Assembly (NCBI RefSeq): GCF_021462285.1
Contig: NZ_CP082787.1
Coordinates: forward strand, 806,001-870,000
Length of the DNA: 64,000 bases
Direction of reading: 5' to 3'
DNA from: Serratia entomophila
Lineage (GTDB): Bacteria > Pseudomonadota > Gammaproteobacteria > Enterobacterales > Enterobacteriaceae
Below the pieces are notes generated by a model. It did no database searches. It was not told the DNA's origin and saw nothing but the letters and a program-made list of their open reading frames with translations. Shown piece after piece: positions 42,442 through 50,888 of this stretch. How positions within the stretch are numbered: the stretch's first letter is position 1; each line of letters begins with the position of its first letter. Position numbers and translations under genes: made by a program.

Positions 42442-43236
42442 GTGCCGAAACGAACTTATGCAATGAGGTATGTTGCAGGCCAGCCGGTTGAGCGAATTTT
42501 CCCTGGCGCCATCAATCAACCATTGCCGCCAGGGGCCGCATTGCCGACGGCCGGCGCTCTGCGCGTGATGGTGTGGAACATCTTTAAGCAGCAACGGGCC
42601 GATTGGCTTTCAGTGCTGAAAAGCTACGGCAAAGATGCGCAGCTGGTGCTGTTGCAAGAAGCGCAGACCACGCCAGAGCTGGTGAGCTACGCGACCGCCA
42701 ACTACCTGGCGGCCGATCAGGTGCCGGCATTCGCGTTGCCGCAGCATCCTTCCGGCGTGATGACGCTGGCGGCGGCGCATCCGGTATATTGCTGCCCGCT
42801 GCGGGAGCGCGAACCTTTGTTGCGCCTGGCCAAATCGGCGCTGATTACCGTCTATCCGCTGTTTAACGGCCAGCTGTTGATGGTGGTGAATATCCATGCG
42901 GTGAACTTTAGCCTGGGTGTTGACGTTTACAGCAAACAGCTGGGGCCGATTGGCGAGCAGATCGCCAGCCATCAGGGGCCGGTGATTATGGCGGGGGACT
43001 TTAATGCCTGGAGCCGCAAACGCATCAATGCGTTGTATGAGTTCGCCGGCGACATGGCGTTGCGCGAGGTGAGCTTCACTGACGATCACCGCCGCAAGGC
43101 CTTTGGGCGGCCGCTCGACTTTGTGTTTTACCGTAACCTGGGCGTGGCCGAAGCCTCGGTGTTGGTGACCAGCGCTTCGGATCATAACCCGCTGTTGGTG
43201 GAGTTCCATCCGGAGAAAGACAAACCGCACTGGTGA
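42442..43236 (+). CDS. yafD: Endonuclease/exonuclease/phosphatase-family protein YafD
   Basis: EEP-fold protein of 264 residues with motifs [30 protein letters not shown] and [10 protein letters not shown], which are the catalytic and metal-binding blocks of the superfamily. E. coli YafD is linked to resistance to immune peptides through the sigma-E response, but its substrate is not known. Start is GTG 42442, supported by conservation of [12 protein letters not shown] from the first residues. Confidence 0.9.
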   Translation: MPKRTYAMRYVAGQPVERIFPGAINQPLPPGAALPTAGALRVMVWNIFKQQRADWLSVLKSYGKDAQLVLLQEAQTTPELVSYATANYLAADQVPAFALPQHPSGVMTLAAAHPVYCCPLREREPLLRLAKSALITVYPLFNGQLLMVVNIHAVNFSLGVDVYSKQLGPIGEQIASHQGPVIMAGDFNAWSRKRINALYEFAGDMALREVSFTDDHRRKAFGRPLDFVFYRNLGVAEASVLVTSASDHNPLLVEFHPEKDKPHW

Positions 43237-43248
43237 ATGTCAGACAAT

Positions 43249-43276
43249 AAAAAAGCACCCCGAAGGGTGCTTTTTT
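43249..43276. terminator. Bidirectional terminator between yafD and mltD
   Basis: AAAAAAGCACCC-CGAA-GGGTGCTTTTTT, usable on both strands for the convergent genes. Confidence 0.93.
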
Positions 43277-43287
43277 GTGCCGGAAAT

Positions 43288-44673
43288 TTAGGTCTCCGGC
43301 GTCAGTTTGTTGCCGACAAACAAGGTCAGCTTCAGACCGGGCTGCAGGCTGTTGCCTTTGCCGAGCGTTGAGTTCCAACGCATCACGTCGTTAATATCGA
43401 CGCCGTGACGACGTGCGATACTGGCCAGCGAGTCACCTTTACGAACCTGATAGGTGATGCTGCTGTTACTGCCGGTATTGCTGGCCACTTGCAGGGTTTG
43501 CCCAACTTTTAAGGCACTCTTGGTGCGCAAGTTGTTCCAACTCTGCAAATCGCTGGTCTTGATATTCAACCGCTTTGCAATGCCCGATAAGGTGTCGCCG
43601 GAGCGCACTTTATACGAGCTGCCGCCAGACAAGCCGCTGTTTTTCGCCAACTGGGTGGTTGGCTGAGCTACAGCGATCTGGCCATCGGCCAGCGAGTCTT
43701 TCAGCTGATCGGCATTGCCTTTGGGAACCATGATGTAATGGGGCCCGTTGGGTGCCGTAACGCCTTTTTTGTAACCTGGGTTGTAAGCCTTCATCTTGGT
43801 GACCGAAAGCCCAGCCATCTCAGCCGCCTGAGTCAACTGTATTTGCTGCCCGACATCGATTCGCGCCAGCGCACGGGTTTCATCAGTCTTAGGAAGCTTG
43901 ATGCCGTACTTTTTGCTGTTTTTGATGATGTCGCTCAGCGCCAGCATTTTCGGGACATAAATTGACGTTTCACGCGGAAGCGACAGTGCCCAGAAATTGG
44001 TTGGCTTACCCTGACGTTTGTTTGCCTTCACCGCTTGCATCACGCGGCCTTCACCACTGTTATAGGCGGCTACGGTCAGTAACCAGTCGCCATTAAACAT
44101 GCGGTTCAAGCGCTGCATCATGTTAAGCGCAGCGGTCGTCGAGGCCACGACATCACGTCGCCCGTCATACCACTGATTGTTTTTCAAACCATAATTACGA
44201 CCCGTTTGCGGCACGATTTGCCATAGCCCTGCGGCATTGGCACTTGACGTGGCGTGTGGGTCAAAAGCGCTCTCCACTATGGGTAGCAGTACCAGTTCCA
44301 TCGGCATATTGCGTTTCTTAATCTGCCCGACTATCCAGTACATGTACGGCTCTGCCCGTAATGTTACATCGTGGAGATAGCTCTTACTTTTTAAGTACTT
44401 TCTTTTTTGATCACGGATCCGGGAATTTTCCGGAACCCCCATCTTCAGCTCGTCGCTAATGAAGTTCCACAGGTCTTGTTGCGCGGCCGGGCTATTATTA
44501 TCTAGCCACCGCGCCGAGCTCGCTCGACCATTCGCTGTGTACTCTCCTGCTTCACTTTCTTGACCTGCCGAAGACAAACTCTGTGCATGCTGTTCTGGGG
44601 CCGGCGCGTCCTGCCTGGACGACTGGCACCCCACTAGCAAGACTGAGGCGAGAAATATCGCTTTAGCCTTCAT
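43288..44673 (-). CDS. mltD: Membrane-bound lytic transglycosylase D
   Basis: Outer-membrane lipoprotein of 461 residues that cuts the glycan strand of peptidoglycan to 1,6-anhydroMurNAc. Lipobox LLVGC with C16, SLT domain with catalytic E134 in PIVESAFDPHATS and VAAYNSGEGRV, then two LysM domains (about 350-395 and 408-452; VRSGDTLSGIAKR and VRKGDSLASIARR). Start 44673 (MKAKAIFLASVLLVGC) gives an exact lipoprotein signal; the 21-residue upstream extension is rejected. Downstream of gloB on the same strand. Confidence 0.95.
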   Translation of the reverse strand: MKAKAIFLASVLLVGCQSSRQDAPAPEQHAQSLSSAGQESEAGEYTANGRASSARWLDNNSPAAQQDLWNFISDELKMGVPENSRIRDQKRKYLKSKSYLHDVTLRAEPYMYWIVGQIKKRNMPMELVLLPIVESAFDPHATSSANAAGLWQIVPQTGRNYGLKNNQWYDGRRDVVASTTAALNMMQRLNRMFNGDWLLTVAAYNSGEGRVMQAVKANKRQGKPTNFWALSLPRETSIYVPKMLALSDIIKNSKKYGIKLPKTDETRALARIDVGQQIQLTQAAEMAGLSVTKMKAYNPGYKKGVTAPNGPHYIMVPKGNADQLKDSLADGQIAVAQPTTQLAKNSGLSGGSSYKVRSGDTLSGIAKRLNIKTSDLQSWNNLRTKSALKVGQTLQVASNTGSNSSITYQVRKGDSLASIARRHGVDINDVMRWNSTLGKGNSLQPGLKLTLFVGNKLTPET

Positions 44674-44744
44674 GTGTGTGTCAATATAGTTGCTTAAAAG
44701 ACGAGCAATCATACTTTGCTTCGTCAAATAACACAACTAAAAGC

Positions 44745-45500
44745 TCAGAAGTTATCTTTCCGCAGGCGTAATTCGGAAAAAACCGAATGAAGGCTTTCGG
44801 GGGGCGAATTAAAGCCTAATTTGTTTTGTAAATCAGTGTCATGGCAGCGTAAAAATAGGTTAATTTTACGCTCTAATTGCAGCGTAGTGGGCACGCTGGG
44901 TTGGCCTTTTGCCCTTAAGGCTTCAACATGTTGTTGATATGTTTCAATCTCTCGATCTTCCGGCAAAATAGCCCGCGCAAACTTAAGATTTGAAAGAGTA
45001 TATTCATGCGCGCAGCAAATTAAGGTGTTATCGGGAAGTTGCGCGAGTTGTTGAAATGCGTCGTACATTTGTTTTGCCGTGCCTTCAAATAATCTTCCGC
45101 AGCCGGCGGAAAAAATTGTGTCGCCGCAAAACAGGTAAGGCGCACTATAGAATGCCACGTGGCCTAAGGTATGTCCGGGAACCGCGATCGTTGCGTACTG
45201 GCGCCCATTGATTTCGAAGCTATCACCGTCACGTACGATATGATTCGCGCCTTTATCCGCCGTTTCCTGCGGCCCGTATACCGGCAGGCCGGGGTACTGC
45301 GCCGTTAGCTGCGCCACGCCGCCAACGTGATCGTGATGATGGTGGGTCAGCAGAATCGCATCCGGCGTCAGCTGCAGGCGTTGCAACGCCTCAAGCACCG
45401 GCTGCGCCTCGCCCGGATCGACGATCGTGCAGTGGCCCCGCCGGTCATCCAATAACCAAATGTAATTGTCCTGGAAGGCGGGAATGCTGATAAGATTCAT
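44745..45500 (-). CDS. gloB: Hydroxyacylglutathione hydrolase (glyoxalase II)
   Basis: Zinc metallo-beta-lactamase-fold enzyme that hydrolyses S-lactoylglutathione to lactate and glutathione, completing methylglyoxal detoxification. 251 residues with the signature [10 protein letters not shown] (H53, H55, D57, H58) and C-terminal substrate-binding helices. Depends on the glutathione made through gshA in this window. Upstream of mltD, divergent from yafS. Confidence 0.96.
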   Translation of the reverse strand: MNLISIPAFQDNYIWLLDDRRGHCTIVDPGEAQPVLEALQRLQLTPDAILLTHHHHDHVGGVAQLTAQYPGLPVYGPQETADKGANHIVRDGDSFEINGRQYATIAVPGHTLGHVAFYSAPYLFCGDTIFSAGCGRLFEGTAKQMYDAFQQLAQLPDNTLICCAHEYTLSNLKFARAILPEDREIETYQQHVEALRAKGQPSVPTTLQLERKINLFLRCHDTDLQNKLGFNSPPESLHSVFSELRLRKDNF

Positions 45501-45544
45501 GTTGTACCTCTCGTTGGCAACGGCTTGAAAGAAGATAATAAATC

Positions 45545-46264
45545 ATGAAACCAGCCCATACTCTACAAAAGCTCACCGGCCCACAGTCATGGGCCGAGCT
45601 GCCGTGGGGGGAATACTATCGTGAGGCGCTTGAGCGGCAGTTGCAACCCTGGTGGTCAAAGCTGTTCGGTTTCCACCTGCTGAAGCTCGGCAACCTCAGC
45701 GCCGGTTTGGCGACGGACAAATGCGCCATTTCGCATCAGGTCAACGTGGGCCTGGAGGGAGAAGGGCTGCAGGTGATCGCCGATGCCTACCAGCTACCGT
45801 TCGCCGCCAAGTCGGTCGATGCCTGCCTGCTGGCACATACGCTGTCCTATGCGGACGATCCGCACCGCCTGCTGCGCGAAGTTGACCGGGTGTTGATCGA
45901 CGACGGTTGGCTGGTCGTCAGCAGTTTCAATCCGTTCAGCCTGCTGGGATTGGGCAAGCTGGTGCCTGGGCTGCGCCATCGCCAGCCCTACGCCAGCCGC
46001 ATGTTTACCCAGATGCGGCTGCTGGATTGGCTCAGCCTGCTGAATTATGAAGTGCTGCACCAGGCGCGGTTTCACGTGCTGCCGTGGCACCGCAAGGGCG
46101 GCAAGTTTTTGTGTACGCACCTGCCGGCGCTGGGATGCATGAGCGTGATTGTGGCGCGCAAGCGAACCTTGCCGCTGACGCCGACGCCGATGAAGGTGGG
46201 AGCGAGGAAACCCTCTCTCAGCCGCGCGGTGGGCGCGACCAAGAGTTATCGCAAACTGCCTTAG
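45545..46264 (+). CDS. yafS: SAM-dependent methyltransferase YafS
   Basis: Class I methyltransferase-like protein of 239 residues; the SAM-binding core is recognisable ([50 protein letters not shown]). Substrate unknown. Its TAG stop shares bases with the TAA stop of rnhA on the other strand, so no terminator separates the two. Confidence 0.87.
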   Translation: MKPAHTLQKLTGPQSWAELPWGEYYREALERQLQPWWSKLFGFHLLKLGNLSAGLATDKCAISHQVNVGLEGEGLQVIADAYQLPFAAKSVDACLLAHTLSYADDPHRLLREVDRVLIDDGWLVVSSFNPFSLLGLGKLVPGLRHRQPYASRMFTQMRLLDWLSLLNYEVLHQARFHVLPWHRKGGKFLCTHLPALGCMSVIVARKRTLPLTPTPMKVGARKPSLSRAVGATKSYRKLP

Positions 46265-46728
46265 GCTTCCGGTTTGTAACCCACGTCTTCCTGGGTCGGA
46301 TTACCGGCTGCATCGCGCGCCAAAACGTCGCAACGTTCGTTCTCCGGGTGGCCGGCGTGGCCTTTGACCCATTCCCATTTAACGTTGTGGCGCTGAATGG
46401 CCAGATCCAGCCGTTGCCACAGATCGACATTTTTGACCGGTTTTTTGTCGGCGGTTTTCCAGCCGCGCTTTTTCCAGTTGTGGATCCAGCTGGTGATGCC
46501 CTGGCGCACATACTGGCTGTCGGTGCTGAGGATCACTTCGCACGGCGAAGTCAGCGCTTCCAATGCGACGATTGCCGCCATCATCTCCATGCGGTTGTTG
46601 GTGGTCAGGCGATAGCCTGCGCTGAAGGTTTTCTCAACCTGCTTGTAGCGCAAGATTGCGCCGTAACCACCGGGGCCGGGGTTGCCAAGGCAGGAGCCGT
46701 CGGTGAAAATTTCTACCTGTTTGAGCAT
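46261..46728 (-). CDS. rnhA: Ribonuclease HI
   Basis: Degrades RNA in RNA-DNA hybrids. 155 residues, the E. coli length; catalytic D10, E48, D70 and D134 in FTDGS, MEMM, STDSQ and ARDAA. Start 46728 ([12 protein letters not shown]); a longer frame to 46794 overlaps the divergent dnaQ promoter. The gap to dnaQ is only 72 bases, with overlapping promoters as in E. coli. Confidence 0.97.
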   Translation of the reverse strand: MLKQVEIFTDGSCLGNPGPGGYGAILRYKQVEKTFSAGYRLTTNNRMEMMAAIVALEALTSPCEVILSTDSQYVRQGITSWIHNWKKRGWKTADKKPVKNVDLWQRLDLAIQRHNVKWEWVKGHAGHPENERCDVLARDAAGNPTQEDVGYKPEA

Positions 46729-46800
46729 CTCTGGTAGACTCTTCCTATCAGTTTTATAAAAGCCAAGTCTGACATAAACGAGCGCTGTGAGCACTGCAAT

Positions 46801-47547
46801 ATGATCTCAACCACCACTACCAGACAGATCGTCCTCGATACCGAAACCACCGGTATGAACAAACTCGGGGTGCATTACGAAGGTCACCGCATCATCGAAA
46901 TCGGTGCGGTGGAAGTGATTAACCGCCGTCTGACCGGGCGTCATTATCACGTCTACGTCAAGCCGGACCGGCTGGTGGACCCGGAAGCCTATGGCGTACA
47001 CGGCATCAGCGACGAGTTCCTGGCCGACAAACCGACCTTTGATCAAATCGCCGACGAGTTCCTCGACTTCATTCGCGGCGGCGAGTTGGTGATCCATAAC
47101 GCGGCGTTCGACATCGGCTTTATGGATCACGAATTCCGCATGATGCAGCGGGGCATTCCGAAGACCGAGACCTTCTGCACCATTACCGACAGCCTATTGA
47201 TGGCGCGCCGCCTGTTCCCGGGCAAGCGCAACAACCTCGACGCCCTGTGCGGCCGTTATGAGATAGACAACAGCAAGCGTACGCTGCACGGCGCATTGCT
47301 CGATGCCGAGATCCTGGCGGAAGTCTATCTGGCGATGACCGGCGGCCAGACGTCGATGGCGTTTCAGATGGAGGGCGACACCCAGCAGGCCGACGCCACC
47401 CAGGATATTCAGCGCATTGTTCGCCCGGCGACCGCCATGAAGGTGGTTTACGCCAGCGATGAAGAAGTGCTGGCCCATGAGGCGCGCTTGGATCTGGTGG
47501 CTAAAAAGGGCGGCAGCTGCCTGTGGCGGGCGGAAACAGCCGAATAA
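46801..47547 (+). CDS. dnaQ: DNA polymerase III epsilon subunit (proofreading exonuclease)
   Basis: 3'-5' exonuclease of the replicative polymerase core, 248 residues. Exo I motif LDTETTG (D13, E15), [14 protein letters not shown] and [14 protein letters not shown] complete the DEDDh site; the C-terminal segment ([19 protein letters not shown]) binds the alpha subunit. Start ATG 46801. Followed by tRNA-Asp, same order as E. coli. Confidence 0.97.
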   Translation: MISTTTTRQIVLDTETTGMNKLGVHYEGHRIIEIGAVEVINRRLTGRHYHVYVKPDRLVDPEAYGVHGISDEFLADKPTFDQIADEFLDFIRGGELVIHNAAFDIGFMDHEFRMMQRGIPKTETFCTITDSLLMARRLFPGKRNNLDALCGRYEIDNSKRTLHGALLDAEILAEVYLAMTGGQTSMAFQMEGDTQQADATQDIQRIVRPATAMKVVYASDEEVLAHEARLDLVAKKGGSCLWRAETAE

Positions 47548-47609
47548 TAGCCTGTGGCGCGCCTTCGCTGAAAAACTGTGCAAACGGTTCATTTGGTGAG
47601 AAAAAGGCG

Positions 47610-47638
47610 TTGACGGAATTGAGGGGCGTCCGTAATAT
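47610..47638 (+). promoter_or_regulatory. Promoter of the second tRNA-Asp
   Basis: TTGACG (47610-47615), 17-base spacer, TAATAT (47633-47638), GC-rich discriminator GCGCCTC; 32 bases before the tRNA. Confidence 0.85.
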
Positions 47639-47670
47639 GCGCCTCGTTCCCCCGCAAGAGGGAATGGCGC

Positions 47671-47747
47671 GGAGCGGTAGTTCAGTTGGTTAGAATACCT
47701 GCCTGTCACGCAGGGGGTCGCGGGTTCGAGCCCCGTCCGTTCCGCCA
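47671..47747 (+). tRNA. aspV: tRNA-Asp (anticodon GUC), second copy
   Basis: 77 nt identical to the copy after the rRNA operon, encoded CCA. It has its own promoter and terminator. It is the boundary between conserved backbone (left) and accessory DNA (right); in E. coli aspV is a well-known island insertion site. Confidence 0.97.
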
Positions 47748-47755
47748 CTATTCAG

Positions 47756-47785
47756 ACCCCAAGCTTTAACGAGCTTGGGGTTTTT
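47756..47785 (+). terminator. tRNA-Asp terminator
   Basis: CCCCAAGCT-TTAACG-AGCTTGGGG followed by five T's, nine bases after the CCA end. Confidence 0.92.
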
Positions 47786-47878
47786 CGTTTTTGTGGCTTA
47801 GCTGCTGCAGCATCACGATCGCCCCAATATATTATCCTCGCACTAAGCGACGAGGTATTTTCCTCCCCCTGCCCGGTA

Positions 47879-48217
47879 TTATTTCTTGGCCGGCCGCTGC
47901 GGCAAAGCCGATTTACCGAGATTGTTGCCCATACGGTTTTTTAATGTCGATAGGCTATAGAGGCCAATCTGATTGGGTTGGCGTTGGCTGATATCGGCAT
48001 CAAACCTCGTCAAGGGGGTTCCCGCCGCTCTCGGCACGGCAGGTGGAGACATCAGTTGTTGATAACAGTCGTAGGGTAACGCCCGATATCCATTGATCTC
48101 AACCTCCATGCACGAGCTTGCCGGCGCGGCGGGGCTGGCACCGTCCGCATAACAGTACATCGATGCGCCATACAGCAGCAGCGCCGACGCAATCTTGTTC
48201 TTCAATCGATTTTTCAT
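47879..48217 (-). CDS. Small secreted protein of unknown function
   Basis: With the start at 48217 the product has 112 residues: a Sec-type signal peptide (MKNRLKNKIASALLLYGASMYCYA, split at about residue 24) and a short mature part of about 88 residues containing CMEVEINGY...YDCYQQL with two cysteines, then a basic C-terminus. Alternative starts at 48283 (better AGAGGGT site) and TTG 48319 would put 22 or 34 residues before the signal. I do not recognise the family. It diverges from the STN/TonB gene (206 bases apart), suggesting a shared control region and a role with the exoprotein locus. Confidence 0.6.
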   Translation of the reverse strand: MKNRLKNKIASALLLYGASMYCYADGASPAAPASSCMEVEINGYRALPYDCYQQLMSPPAVPRAAGTPLTRFDADISQRQPNQIGLYSLSTLKNRMGNNLGKSALPQRPAKK

Positions 48218-48423
48218 CGGAATATCATCCGCGAGTGTGAAGGATGGCGCCGCATATTCGTTTACGGCGACGGCAGGTTCCATACCCTCTTTCTTATAGC
48301 AATCGATATCGTTGGGCAATAAACCGGGAAAATAATAATAAAACGGTCATAAATTACGGTTAGGTTACTGTTTGCATCCTCGTGCTGCGTCCTCATTTCA
48401 CTGTTATATGCGCTGGGATTTAA

Positions 48424-49134
48424 GTGAGAAAAATCACTCTTCTACCGTTAACCGGACGCCATTTGCTGTTAGTTCTGTGGGTTGTCAGTGCTTTCGTCTG
48501 GCCTGGCGGGGGCGCAACGGCGACGCGGGATGGTGCGAATCAACAGATGAATTTCGATATTCCCTCATTGCCGTTATTTCAGGCATTGGCGCGTTACGGT
48601 GAGATATCGGGTTTCGCCGTATTGGTGGATAGCGATCTGGCGGCCAACCGGCGTTCTGCGGCGATTAAGGGGCGTTTTGACCCCTATTCGGCCTTGCGAT
48701 ATTTACTCCAGGGGACCGGGTTAAACGCACACTACGCCGGCGCCAGCGCCTTCACGCTTGTGGCGGCCAGCCCGGGAACGCAGCGGGAGAGGGAGGCGGC
48801 AGGCGGCGGTGATGTCTCCACGCCTGGGCTGGGGGGGCATCGGTTTGGCGTATTTTTGCAGCAGTCGCTGCTGCGCGCATTATGCCAAACGCCACAAACC
48901 CGCCCCGGCAATTACCGGGCGGTCATACAGATCTGGCTGAATGCACAAGGTTTGGTCGAGCGGGTCAGGCTGATAGATTCAACAGGATCACTACAACGGG
49001 ATAATGCCATCCTGAAACAAATAAAAGGATTACGTCTGGCTGGGGAAATGCGCGTGCGTTTGCCTCAGCCGCTGACAATTTTAGTTTTGCCGGAGGAAGG
49101 AACCGCAAAGGCGTGCCGAACGCATGACGCATAA
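48424..49134 (+). CDS. STN-domain protein with TonB-like C-terminus (barrel-less surface-signalling sensor)
   Basis: 236-residue exported protein: signal peptide (about 1-33), STN/secretin-TonB short N-terminal domain (about 42-115: MNFDIPSLPLFQALARYGEISG...FDPYSALRYLLQGTGL), a Gly/Glu linker, and a TonB C-terminal-like domain (about 140-228: YRAVIQIWLNAQGLVERVRLIDSTG). STN domains of TonB-dependent receptors normally touch the FecR anti-sigma factor; here there is no receptor barrel. The GTG start at 48424 is weakly supported by a ribosome site, but the signal peptide begins right there. Similar to VreA in Pseudomonas by layout (inference). Leads the sensor-sigma-antisigma-exoprotein block. 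Confidence 0.8.
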   Translation: MRKITLLPLTGRHLLLVLWVVSAFVWPGGGATATRDGANQQMNFDIPSLPLFQALARYGEISGFAVLVDSDLAANRRSAAIKGRFDPYSALRYLLQGTGLNAHYAGASAFTLVAASPGTQREREAAGGGDVSTPGLGGHRFGVFLQQSLLRALCQTPQTRPGNYRAVIQIWLNAQGLVERVRLIDSTGSLQRDNAILKQIKGLRLAGEMRVRLPQPLTILVLPEEGTAKACRTHDA

Positions 49135-49160
49135 CGGCATTTACTGGGGGAAGAAGAAAA

Positions 49161-49685
49161 ATGCGCCGGCACTTTCTTGCTTACTATGATGCATTACGCA
49201 AAAGGCTTAAATATCGCCTGGGTTCCGAAGATTTGGCGAACGATGTCCTGCACGAAACTTACCTGCGAATAGAACAGCGCGACGATGAGCTGAAGGTGCG
49301 CAATCCTCAGGCCTATTTGTATCGCACCGCTCTGAACGTCGCTTATGATCAGCACGTCAACACGCCCCGTTTGCTGAACGTGGATGAAATCGATGAACTT
49401 TTGTTGTTGGAAGATGAGACGCAGGATCCGGCGCGAATTGTGCACGCCAGGAATGAAGTGAACGAATTACAAAAAGTGTTGCATCAACTGCCCTGGCGGC
49501 AGCAAGAAATCTTGATCGCCTCGCGTCTGGAGGGCATTTCGCATCGGGAGATCGCGCAACGTTTTCATATTTCGACCAGAATGGTGGAGAAGGAATTGAA
49601 AGCGGCGCTAACGGTTTGCGGCAGGCGCATGGCGCGAAAAGTCATCCAGCAGTTCGGTCCCGGGGCGGAAAAAACGTCTAAATAA
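49161..49685 (+). CDS. ECF sigma factor, FecI-like
   Basis: Extracytoplasmic-function RNA polymerase sigma factor of 174 residues. Sigma region 2 is at about 5-70 (LANDVLHETYLRIEQRD, NPQAYLYRTALNVAYDQ) and region 4 at about 105-160 (LPWRQQEILIASRLEGISHREIAQRFHISTRMVEKEL). Strong GGGGGAAGAAG site upstream. Encoded 26 bases after the STN gene and 83 before the FecR-like gene, as expected for a surface-signalling set. Targets should include this operon's exoprotein gene; I found no clear FecI-type promoter by eye. Confidence 0.88.
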   Translation: MRRHFLAYYDALRKRLKYRLGSEDLANDVLHETYLRIEQRDDELKVRNPQAYLYRTALNVAYDQHVNTPRLLNVDEIDELLLLEDETQDPARIVHARNEVNELQKVLHQLPWRQQEILIASRLEGISHREIAQRFHISTRMVEKELKAALTVCGRRMARKVIQQFGPGAEKTSK

Positions 49686-49768
49686 TGCCCTCCGGGGCGA
49701 GGTTGAAATGTGCTGATGTTTCCGGGCCTGAAATGGCCGATACGGGCATGAAGGAGAAGTTTTGAGTC

Positions 49769-50728
49769 ATGAGCTATTTTGAATGGCGGGCGAAGAACCT
49801 GTTGGCGCGTGAGGCCAGAAACTGGCTGGTGCATCTTACTTCGGGGCGTGCGACCACCGACGATGCGGACGCTTTTCGTCAATGGTACCAGAAAAGCCCG
49901 CAACATTACGCTGCGTTCAATGAGGTAAAACGCCTGTGGCGGCAGCTGGAGCCGGCGATGGCCGCCACACTTGCACCCGATGCGGGGTCCCGGCGCGATA
50001 GCGCATCGGTGCCCAACTGGGGGCGCAGGGCATTTCTGGGCGCCGCCGCGGCATCTGCCGGCGCTTTTTTGCTTAAGCCGGATTTCTTCCTGAATCCTGA
50101 AGTGAGCTTTCAGGGGCTGACGAGCGATTATCAAACGGCGACCGGCGAGCAAAAGAATATCTTGCTGCAAGGCAACGTCTCGGTCGAGATGAACACGCTG
50201 ACGCGTATCGATCTGCGCCCGGCAGGCATTGCTCTGAAGACCGGCGAGGCGCAAATTCGCGCTCAGGCGATGAGCATTCCGCAGCTGGTGGTGTATGCGA
50301 ACGGCGGCGAAGTGTATGCCAAAACGGCCGATTTCAATATTCGCAATTTGGACAATCAGGTCAGCGTCACCTGCCTGGCCGGCGAGGTGTCCGTGATGTG
50401 TCAGGCGACGAAACGCGGGCTGCAAGCCGGTCAACAGCTGACCTACAGCGCATCCGGCATGGGGCCGGTGGTGCAGGCCAATACCGAGCAAGTCATCGCC
50501 TGGCAGCGGCGCCTGCTTATTTTCAATCATCAGCCCCTCTACCTGGTTATCGAAGAAATTAATCGCTACAGGCCGGGCAAAATCATTTTGTTGAACAGCC
50601 AGCTGGGGCAGCGCCTGGTTCAGGCGCGGTTTAAGCTGGATCAGCTGGAAACCGTGGCTGCGCTTATTCGCGATGCCTACGGCGCCAGGGTAACGAATCT
50701 GCCGGGGGGGATCGTGGTGCTGAGCTAA
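49769..50728 (+). CDS. FecR-type anti-sigma factor
   Basis: 319-residue membrane-bound regulator. Cytoplasmic DUF4880 sigma-binding region at about 13-62 (AREARNWLVHLTSGRATTDDADAFRQWYQKSPQHYAAFNEVKRLW), a single transmembrane segment at about 88-102 preceded by twin arginine (WGRRAFLGAAAASAGAF), a periplasmic FecR domain (about 125-225), and a C-terminal STN-binding region (IEEINRYRPGKIILL, LDQLETVAALIRDAYG). The RR pair suggests Tat-dependent insertion, as reported for FecR proteins. Start ATG 49769; an AAGGAG lies a little far upstream. Confidence 0.88.
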   Translation: MSYFEWRAKNLLAREARNWLVHLTSGRATTDDADAFRQWYQKSPQHYAAFNEVKRLWRQLEPAMAATLAPDAGSRRDSASVPNWGRRAFLGAAAASAGAFLLKPDFFLNPEVSFQGLTSDYQTATGEQKNILLQGNVSVEMNTLTRIDLRPAGIALKTGEAQIRAQAMSIPQLVVYANGGEVYAKTADFNIRNLDNQVSVTCLAGEVSVMCQATKRGLQAGQQLTYSASGMGPVVQANTEQVIAWQRRLLIFNHQPLYLVIEEINRYRPGKIILLNSQLGQRLVQARFKLDQLETVAALIRDAYGARVTNLPGGIVVLS

Positions 50729-50888
50729 GGGCGGCCATAGACCATTAAGTTTTTATGACATCAGTTCGGTCATCGCGGCGGATCGCAGTCATTCACTGAG
50801 TAAGCCGCAGCGATCGTTGGCAAGCCAGGAGCCTGTCCGGTGGCGCTGAGGTATGGGTATCAAGCCTGCGAACCTGGAAGGAACAGTG

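Noticed and set aside
50729..50888. FecI-type promoter or Pho box in front of the exoprotein gene
   Set aside because: I looked for these by analogy with Fec and Vre systems and saw no convincing match; a motif search with real matrices would be needed to decide.
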